Below, in pieces: positions 18,049-25,016 of a stretch of DNA of 25,016 nucleotides. Each line of letters opens with the position of its first letter. Within the stretch, counting starts at the first letter, position 1. The notes below the pieces were generated by a model. That model worked only from the letters and a program-made list of their open reading frames with translations, did no database searches and was not told the origin of the DNA. This stretch comes from Phellopilus nigrolimitatus. Taxonomy: Eukaryota; Basidiomycota; Agaricomycetes; Hymenochaetales; Hymenochaetaceae. The stretch spans positions 1 to 25,016 of the forward strand of contig JAJOHG010000373.1 in NCBI GenBank assembly GCA_021029095.1, written 5' to 3'. The position numbers and the translations under genes are program-made.

Positions 18049-18905
18049 GGGCGCGCATTCCGTTCTCATTCCGCCTTCCGCCTTCCGCCTTCAACCTTCC
18101 GTCATTCGACCTTCTCTTCCACCTCATCTTTCTCATGGAGGTCATGCGGTATCTCTTCGCTGTCTCGCTGTGTTGTACGCTTATATTTGCGACGGGTCGC
18201 ACAGGCCCGCTATTCGCTCGTGGTTTCGGAAACATATGTACGATTATTACATATACTGCAAGCTACCATCTTTGCTTTCAATTTATATGAAAGACGGACA
18301 GGTGACACTGGCTTTTAGCATTTTTGCGCAGGCCGTTTTGTGCAGAAAGTCGGACTCACAACGATTGGTGCTTTGACACACAAAGACACGCAACAAGGCT
18401 CAGGCTTGACATTGAGGTCCCGGAAGTTTTGGGACTTCGTGTGTGCTTCAGCTTTTGGACAGTCTGTCTCACAGTCGTTGCAAAGATCTCAGCATCTGAT
18501 CACAAGACTCGTCAGTTTATGCGTTGCCTGACCACTGGGTCAAGCTGCGGACCAGCGAACAACCAATTTATATTTCTCCTGTGGGATTCAGTTTCAGGGG
18601 GGGATTGACAGTGACGTGTCGGTTCTCTCTTTTTTTCATGTCCAATATTTGCCTGGCTCTTCGTGCATTCACTCGACGCGTCTCGTTTAAACTCAAAATG
18701 CTATTTTACTTGCTCCGAAAATTTCCCGCTCATGCCCCTTCTCAAACGTAACATGGCATCATGCTCTGTTCCGACATCAGGTGGCTTGGCGCCATTATTA
18801 GTGCTCAATTCCCGACAATCCGTGCGTGGACGCGGCCCGCCTCTTTCTTTATAAAAGCATGGTAACCAACGGAGGGCCGCTGGTCGTACCACTTTTCCTG
18901 CGGAC
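18049..18905. other. Long 5' region of the mannanase gene
   Basis: These 857 bp follow the centrin stop and lead into the secreted mannanase. A TATA box (TATAAA, 18850-18855) lies 50 bp before the ATG at 18906. A short CT-rich run (18058-18125) follows the centrin stop. ORFs in the stretch are short and unrecognisable. I see no confident carbon-repressor site, though such genes are often glucose-repressed. Confidence 0.5.
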
Positions 18906-21333
18906 ATGCGCCTCGTTCTCTGGACTGCGCTTTGCTTGTGTGTTGAGGCTCTGGCTGCTAGAGTACCTGATACAACTCAAAGGCGAGCGGTCCCGTCTGG
19001 GTTCGTGACAACAAATGGCAAGCAATTCGAGCTCGACGGAGCGCCCTTCGTGCGTTCCAGTCTACTCTCGCTACGCGTCTTATTTTCCTCAACCGCACTT
19101 AGAGCTTTGTCGGCGCGAATGTATATGTATGTGCATCCCAACCGTTCATCAGCTGCAAAACGGAAACGATAGATTATGCGCCGTTATAAGTGGCTGCCCC
19201 TCCTTACCTCGTCAGATGATGTCGAGCTTACGTTTCAAGACATACAAGGCCAAGGTATCAAGGTCGTCCGCACTTGGGTGGGTAGTCTGCATGCAATGTA
19301 TCCTGAGCTCCCTTCTAGTTAACTCTCCGAACTCTCCGACAGGGTTTCAACGCGATCAACGGGTCTGAGCTGGCAGGAGCCATCGAATCTGGGCTGACAT
19401 ACTATCAGGCAAGCACGCTATTTCGAATCCTCGGAATATACTCTCTGGAACTAAACCGTCTCTAGTTGTGGAACAGTAGCCAGTGGATCCTGAACGATGG
19501 CCCGCAGGGACTGCAGAGACTCGACAACGTTGTCAGCACGGCTGCGAAATACGATATTCGCCTAATTATCACGTTCACGAACAATTGGTATTGTGTATTC
19601 CCTCTTTCTCTTTCGAATCTTTATCGTTAACCAGCTATATGTACGAACCCAAAGGGTTGGGTATGGTGTAAGGACATAGGTATATTCACTTCTAAACGAT
19701 GCCGACATTTATTTTTCATAGGGATCTGATTTGTTCCTCAACTGGATAGTGGGTTCAGAAGCGACCCACGATTTATTTTTCACAAATAAAGATGTCATAG
19801 CGTCTTACCGTATGTCGCAACTGATTTTTCTTTGTCTTTCTCGGCAGCTGCGATTAAGTGTTCTTATTGTATACAGAGTCGTATGTCCAGACGATTGTAG
19901 ATCGCTACAAGAACTCCTCTTCGATCTTCGCCTGGGAGCTCATGAACGAGGCGCGCTGTATCAGCGATACGCTCCCGGCAGGACCGAACTGCATACCAGG
20001 GACAGAAACCCTGAATACCTGGTATCGGCAACAGTCTGATTTCGTACGCAGTCTGTTCGTGCTCGCTGTCTGTTTAGAAGGCCGAAAATCATGATACTGA
20101 AGCCTTCCTGAACGTATATTCAGGGACCCAGACCATATGATAACTACTGGGGGAGAGGGCCAATTCTACTGGGCACAACCTCCGGTGATGTCAGCTTCTC
20201 TTCTACCTATTTTAAAGGTACTACATGGCTGAAACTAATCTTGCCGATTATTCCAGTTGGACCGACAACGTACCGGCAAGCGACTACAATTTTGACGGAC
20301 GAGGTATTACTTCGTCCTTACTACGTCGTTTAATTTAGAATTCCGACAATGACCATAATACTTTTCAGCGGGCGAAGATTTCGAGCTGGATCTCCGCCTG
20401 CCGAACATCGATTTCGGTTCCTACGTGAGCAGCCTATTTCGTCATCGCCTCTGTGGGCAACTCGAATACTGCATCGTGGTCTCTAAACGAATAAAATTTC
20501 ACGCAGCACATGTATCCGCAAACCTGGTACCCGCAACTCGACTTTCCCGGGTCCAACTTCTCAGTCGAGGACTGGGGACTGAACTGGATGCAGGCGCATG
20601 CGGACAGTGAGTGGTCCTTCGTCCTCCGGCTTTGGCGCTACAATTCTCGCGCGATTCAGCTGCAGACATGGTCGGGAAGCCGGTAATCATCGAGGAGTTC
20701 GGGCTCACGGGCTTAGGTTGGTTGCTAAATACGAAGGCTCCATTCATGCATGTCTTGACCGTACTTGAAACACTTACAATGCAGATAACAAAACAACGAC
20801 TTACCCGTCCTGGGTGCAGCGCGCGCTCGATACTAATCACGCGTAAGTCGATTGTGTTTCCGAGTCAAGTGGCAAACTGACTGAGGTTTTCTTTTTTTCT
20901 TTTTTTTCTCTTACTTGCAGAGGGTAAGAAAGAAAGTACCATACTTATGGGTGAACTAATCACCCCCTTCTAGCATCATGCCATGGCAATTTGGCCAACT
21001 GAACCTCACTGAGAGCGGAGGAAACCGACTCATCAAGTATGCGGACCAGATTTTGGATGGAGTGGGTTTTTCTTTTTTCTTTCTTAGTTTTGGTATTATA
21101 TTGATGGTCGTACTTGTTGCAGGCATCCCCAAACGACGGTATGCATTGCTTTCACGGTTTCGCTTAGATTGGTTTGCTTGACTCTTCGAAGGCTTCGCAA
21201 TATATACGAACGAGACGAGCGTCCTCGACATCTTCACGTAAATTGAGAAAATGTGCGACACTTCATTCACGCTCATAATCTCTCTTTCCTGCTTAGTAAT
21301 GCCGCGAAGGTTCTGGCAGGAGCGAGCGGGTAA
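18906..21333 (+). CDS. Secreted GH5 endo-1,4-beta-mannanase, 19 predicted exons
   Basis: It probably hydrolyses internal beta-1,4-mannosyl bonds of mannans and galactoglucomannan outside the cell. Exons: 18906-19049, 19103-19126, 19191-19277, 19343-19408, 19466-19587, 19655-19667, 19722-19809, 19877-20054, 20124-20189, 20257-20303, 20369-20424, 20507-20606, 20660-20716, 20785-20842, 20921-20923, 20974-21061, 21123-21138, 21192-21237, 21297-21333 (431 aa). The signal peptide is MRLVLWTALCLCVEALAA. The GH5 fold (subfamily 7-like) shows FVGANVYWLPLLTSSDD, GIKVVRTWGFNAING, WNSSQWILNDGPQGLQRLD, the acid/base motif AWELMNEARC (E206), FGSYHMYPQTWYPQ and the nucleophile motif VIIEEFGLTG (probably E343). 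It ends shortly after the barrel, without a CBM1. Less certain: the splice at 20189/20257 (weak donor GTCAGC), the AAG acceptors before 19191 and 19655, and the 3-nt exon at 20921. One intron begins with GC (19409). Confidence 0.85.
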
Positions 21334-21589
21334 AAACGATTACATTCGCGCTTTTGTGAGAGCAGGTATATTATGCCGTTGGACCAAAGAAATTTGCAAT
21401 AAATGAGGAATTACACTGCAGCAGCTACGACAATGTCCGATAAACGATGCAAGGAGAACATGAGATGGAGATACGCGTTCTGCATATTACAAAATACCTG
21501 AGATGAGGGAACGAGCGATATGCAAGACGTAGGAAGATCGCGATGGTATGAGTGTCTATAGTGAAAGTCCATCCGGGTAGGGCTGGGGC

Positions 21590-22902
21590 CTAGAAGTCGT
21601 ACCCACGGCGATCAACCTTTTGAAGGCGAGAGGTCTTGCGGCCAAACATGCCTTCAGCTGAAAAAAAAAGAGGAACAAAAACGTCAGATAAAAGAACGCG
21701 GTTTCGGAAGACGTCAGACACAAACACACCCGTCCTCTTCCCCGTGTACTGACAATCAATCCGACGTACCAGGGTGAGCCTGGGTGCGGCCGGGGCGCTC
21801 GAGGTCGTTTCCGGCGTACCCAGCGCCGGAGTAGTAGTCGTCGTATCCGTGCGGCGTCGGCTGCGGGTTCTGCGTGTACGCGTTCGACGGATGCCGGAAG
21901 ACGCCGTCGCGGTCGTCGGCGGAGCCGTGGCGCGTCGACCGCGTCCCCTGGCGCTGCGGCTGCGGCGGATAGCCCGTGGGCGGCGCGTCGGAGTAGAAGC
22001 TGCGCGCCTCCTGGGGCTTTTCGCCAAGGATAGTCGAGACGCTCGCGTCGCTCTCGTTCCGCGCGTGCGTTGCGTGGGCCAGGGGCACGGTCGCGTGGTC
22101 GTCGTCGAAGGAGAGCCGTGCGTCCCAGGGGTCTGCTCGGTTCGAGAGCGGGATGCCGGCCGCGTACATGGAGTCGTATTTCTTGTGGTCGCGACGCTGG
22201 CCGGTGCCATAGGAAGAGATGACGGTGTAAAGGTATAACTAAACGAGATAAAGCTGAGAACACATAATACAGAGAACAACGTATAGATCACCTACCTGCA
22301 TAATGGCGAGGATAACCCAAAGACCGCCCATCAAGCCAACGTCCACCCAAGTGAAAATATTGCAGAGCGTCCCGCCCTCGTCGAACGTTGGGGTCGATGA
22401 GCTGCCCGTCGCAGTCGCCGAGAAGAATTCGGTCTCACAGTCCGTGACAGCCGTGCTGTGCTTTGCGGCCGAGATGATAATCCAGGTCAGCGAAACGGCG
22501 AACGCCGCAATGGTGATCATGATATGTAGCGTCGTGTACCGACGGAACATGACGGCTTTCTCCTGCAAGCACACCATCAGTCCTGTTCATAATGCCAGTC
22601 ATATACTAGCTGGCGTACTTTGAATACACCAAGGAACCCGAAGACCTGGACCCCACAGCCAACAAAGCATATAATGGCGAGAATTATTGCGGCGAAGCCC
22701 GGCACGGAAGCGCCCACAACTAAGGAAATTAGGTCAACACATAGGGCTCGATGACGCCTGCTGAGTGGTTTGACGTACTCGAAGGAGTCGCGAGGGCAAG
22801 AACCGCAACTAACAAGCCCAGGACGAACTGCTCAAGGAGAGTAGCATAAATGCCTGCGTTCATCACAGGGATGGCGCAACAACAGTAGTCTCGTGGCTTC
22901 AT
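21590..22902 (-). CDS. Conserved four-helix membrane protein with long polar C-terminal tail
   Basis: Five exons (minus order 22779-22902, 22619-22719, 22296-22562, 21770-22238, 21590-21657) encode 342 aa. Four hydrophobic segments are visible: about residues 16-38 (LEQFVLGLLVAVLALA), 46-72 (PGFAAIILAIICFVGCGVQV), 87-110 (MITIAAFAVSLTWIIISA) and 138-168 (VGLMGGLWVILAIMQLYLYT). A loop with two Cys (TDCETEFF, GTLCNIF) joins TM3 and TM4 and may be disulphide-bonded outside the cytoplasm. SSYGTGQRRDHKKYDSMY follows TM4. The remaining ~170 residues are Ser/Pro/Tyr/Gln/Asp-rich and probably disordered and cytosolic, ending RLQKVDRRGYDF. I know similar predicted proteins in other mushrooms but no function; the topology suggests a tetraspan scaffold or sensor. 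The gene converges with the mannanase and is divergent from the NPC2-like gene. Confidence 0.75.
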
Positions 22903-23285
22903 GGTGTCGTGAAAGGGTCAGGAGAGCTCTTGTGTCGCGTTTCGTTTGTTTCTCTCAATGGGGCTTTGATCTGCGACGGCCAGGCGTTGTCGGATGGAAC
23001 GGCCAGGAGGGTGCTCGTTGTCGATAAAGACGATGACGATGACAGAGAAAGACGATGATGGACGTCGGTAGACGAGTTAGCCCTTGTGAACGAACGCTCA
23101 GGCGTGGCGCGTGCATCGCCCGCAGCTGGCGGGCTGGCCCTTCCGTCACCAGAGACCCCGGACAGTACCGAGTTGCGCCCGTCACGTCATAGGCCTCGTT
23201 GTCACGCGCTCCCATTTCGTATTTAGACACCTCCGAGTCTGCGCTTGCGCCTTGCAGTTGAACGACCCCTAACGAAACCGCCACG
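22903..23285. promoter_or_regulatory. Divergent promoter of membrane protein and NPC2-like gene
   Basis: These 383 bp separate the two start codons. I see no TATA box at the expected distance on either side. The stretch holds a purine/pyrimidine-biased tract (23015-23060, repeated GACGATGA words) but no recognisable site or ORF. Confidence 0.45.
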
Positions 23286-24036
23286 ATGAAAGCTTTTACA
23301 CTGCTTGTTGCCGCGCTTGTGCCTCTCGGTGTCATGGGCGCATCGGTGCTGGCTGAGAATGACCGGGACTTGCAGGAGCTGCCGGTGAAGACCATGGAGG
23401 GTTGGACCTGGACGGACTGTGGTATGATGGTTTGTTGATGCATGTCAGTATGATATTGAGGGCGTTCCATTTTCTTGTAGGCGATCCTAGCGACCCTATT
23501 CAGCTCAAGTCTATCGAGGTGTCTCCGGATCCTCCCAAACCTGGCGAGGATATGACTGTCAAGGTCAAAGGTCATGTCACGGGTGGGATCGAGGTTAGTT
23601 TTCCGCCACTGATAGATGCGTCTTCATCAACGAACTGCATCACTGTAGGAGGGCGCGTATGCAGACGTGCTTGTCAAGATCGGCGTGGTGAAACTGTTAC
23701 AGAAACGGTTCGACGTGTGCGAAGAGGCGTAAGTTTTTATCTGCAGCACGCAGGGCGGTGAAAGCTCACTGACTTGTTCGCAGCCGCAACGCGGAAGCAT
23801 CTGTACAGTGTCCTGTGGACGAAGGCGACTATGTGGTCGAGCAGACCGTCGCGTTGCCCAAGGAGATCCCGCGGGGTAAGCGTGCGATTCCAATTACTTT
23901 CAACCATCGCTGATATGACCCTTCTGCAGCTAAATTCGTCGTCCAGATCCGTGGGTTCACTGTCGAAGACGAGAACTTGGCGTGGTGCGTTGATCTTTCT
24001 GTGGACTTCAGGCCGAAGTTCCCGCACATCTGGTGA
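23286..24036 (+). CDS. NPC2: Secreted ML-domain lipid-transfer protein (NPC2-like / PG-PI transfer protein)
   Basis: ML-domain proteins bind lipids (sterols, phosphatidylglycerol, phosphatidylinositol) in a beta-sandwich cavity; the fungal NPC2 orthologue acts in the vacuole lumen. The five exons are 23286-23421, 23481-23593, 23649-23728, 23784-23875 and 23930-24036 (175 aa, normal for the family), with introns of about 54-59 nt. A signal peptide (MKAFTLLVAALVPLGVMGAS) is followed by WTWTDCGDPSDPIQLKSIEV, the first Cys and entry strand of the ML fold, then SPDPPKPGEDMTVKVKGHV, ADVLVKIGVVKLLQKRFDVC, ASVQCPVDEGDYVVEQTVAL and a C-terminal AWCVDLSVDFRPKFPHIW. The Cys residues are spaced as expected for the family's disulphides. 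A GT inside the last exon (TGGTGC) is not a splice site, since reading through gives the conserved CVDLSVDF. Vacuolar delivery is inferred from yeast. Confidence 0.9.
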
Positions 24037-24832
24037 AGTCCAGAGTCGGCGCGTTATGATGGAGTTTATGAGTGACTCTGTTCGATTCCGATCCTTTCTT
24101 GTTCCCTGGCGCGGTTTTAGCAAGCTGGCAATCTGTACATATACCACTTTCCATAATTGCAACACTGATAGGAGAATTTGTATTCCTGCACTTTTTAAGC
24201 CGTGGGAATTCGAGCTTGTTCTCATTTTTATTTCCGAAGTCCTATATCGAGCTATGTTTCTTTCCTGTGCTCTGCTCTATCCCTCAAACTCAAAAATTCT
24301 GACAGTTCTTGTTCCACAAGTGCTTAGCTTGGAGGCGCAACTGTCTTTCTGAACAGACTCGGCTCCATAGGTGATATCCGGCTTAGTGTCAGCATTCTAG
24401 CCTTTCCTTTATTTATTTGATTACGACGGACTTTCATTTATTTAGTGCTTCTGTCACCACCAGGTGTTTGAATAATGCCTTCCGTCTAACCAAGAAGAGA
24501 AAAGAATCAATCAAGCTGCCCTTTCCTTGAACATCTTTCTCGGAAGCTCGACTTGGGGGCGCTCGACGGCGTCATGCGAACGCGTGAAGACTTCATTGAA
24601 CTCTGTTTTCGGAGTGTACATGTTTCGCGATGTCGACGCCAATGTCGGGGACCTGCCCGACTCGAGTATTGAATTCGCTTCCCGAGGGTACCCCACTGTT
24701 CTTGACATGATAGTTTAGCGCCCGACGCTGACGAAGCTCATCCCGACGCGCTATATAATCTCCCATTAATTCCTTCTGGCTCGCTCTATTCTCTGTCTCC
24801 GCCTTCAGCCTCTGGGCTTACAGCATTCGAAC
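24037..24832. other. Intergenic region upstream of the last gene
   Basis: There is no convincing gene. Two opposing short frames (about 24511-24718) overlap each other and have no recognisable content. A TATA-like box (TATATAA, 24752-24758) lies 74 bp upstream of the ATG at 24833 and is a good candidate for that gene's promoter; a pyrimidine-rich leader (TCGCTCTATTCTCTGTCTCC) follows it. Confidence 0.5.
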
Positions 24833-25016
24833 ATGGCACATCTCGAAGGAATGCCCTTCACTCATTCACCTACCTCCTCGCAGTTCCATGCGTCTTCTCG
24901 TACTGCATCCACCGTCACCCGTGACGTGAAGGCATCGAAGCAGCTCAGCCTCGACACGCAGTATAAGGGTCCAGTCATCCCGCCAAGTACCAAGAGCCGT
25001 AAGAAGCACCGCACCT
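24833..25016 (+). CDS. Unidentified protein, 5' part only (cut by window end)
   Basis: An ATG in fair context (GAACATGGC) opens a frame of 61 codons that runs to the window edge. The visible N-terminus (MAHLEGMPFTHSP, then a Ser/Thr-rich stretch, TRDVKASKQLSLDTQYKG, PPSTKSRKKHRT) is polar and Ser/Thr/Lys-rich, with no signal peptide. I do not recognise it. The upstream TATA-like box and pyrimidine-rich leader support a real, possibly well-expressed gene, but the product cannot be named. Confidence 0.5.
   Translation, partial: MAHLEGMPFTHSPTSSQFHASSRTASTVTRDVKASKQLSLDTQYKGPVIPPSTKSRKKHRT

Noticed and set aside
20184..20256. Alternative mannanase donor GTGATG at 20185
   Set aside because: It is one position class off and shifts the WTDNVPASDYNFDG frame; the weaker donor at 20190 keeps it. 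Only cDNA can settle this.
23990..24010. Extra intron in the last NPC2 exon (GTGCGT...TTCAG)
   Set aside because: Removing it would delete the conserved WCVDLSVDF strand; reading through keeps the frame and the family motif.
24511..24718. Two opposing small ORFs before the last gene
   Set aside because: They overlap on opposite strands, are about 60 codons each and show no recognisable content.

Overview
The window reads as nuclear DNA of a filamentous basidiomycete, most likely an Agaricomycete (mushroom or polypore group). The reasons are very dense, short (about 45-85 nt) GT-AG introns with CTNAY-like branch points, GC-rich coding exons in AT-richer spacers, TATA boxes about 50-75 nt upstream of several start codons, and gene families typical of such fungi. 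There is no operon structure, no CRISPR array, and no rRNA or tRNA that I can support. Nearly all genes are split, so the models below were assembled by hand from splice signals, reading frame and family motifs.

Layout, left half (0-9.5 kb). A GC-rich gene of unknown function (40-832, +) converges on NOP10 (1515-1830, -), a 64-residue H/ACA snoRNP protein in three exons. NOP10 shares a 245-bp divergent promoter with paralogue A of a GNAT-like, phosphatidylglycerol lysyltransferase C-terminal-like (DUF2156-type) protein (2076-3481, +). A GNAT domain fused to ankyrin repeats follows (4162-5481, -). Next comes a gene-poor stretch holding a 708-bp TA-flanked inverted-repeat element (6464-7171) and, 11 bp further on, a 110-bp foldback (7183-7292). 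Paralogue B of the DUF2156-type gene lies inverted at 7954-9077 (-), bracketed by two direct repeats of about 190 bp. This is the accessory part of the window: an inverted gene duplication, transposon remnants and three acyltransferase-fold genes in 7 kb.

Right half (9.5-25 kb) is conserved housekeeping and secretory content. In order: a 10-exon CorA-family Mg2+ transporter (9537-12059, -); an 18-exon GH47 class I alpha-1,2-mannosidase of N-glycan trimming (12482-15229, -), divergent from an Fe(II)/2-oxoglutarate xanthine dioxygenase XanA (15582-17000, +); centrin/CDC31 (17416-18048, +); a secreted GH5 endo-beta-mannanase in 19 predicted exons, one only 3 nt long (18906-21333, +); a four-helix membrane protein with a long polar tail (21590-22902, -); a secreted ML-domain NPC2-like lipid-transfer protein (23286-24036, +); and the start of an unidentified gene (24833 to the window edge, +).

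These genes do not form one pathway. The points most worth a second look are the inverted DUF2156-type pair with a nearly identical 29-bp promoter block, the direct repeats around copy B, the two repeat elements between the copies, and the 3-nt exon in the mannanase gene.
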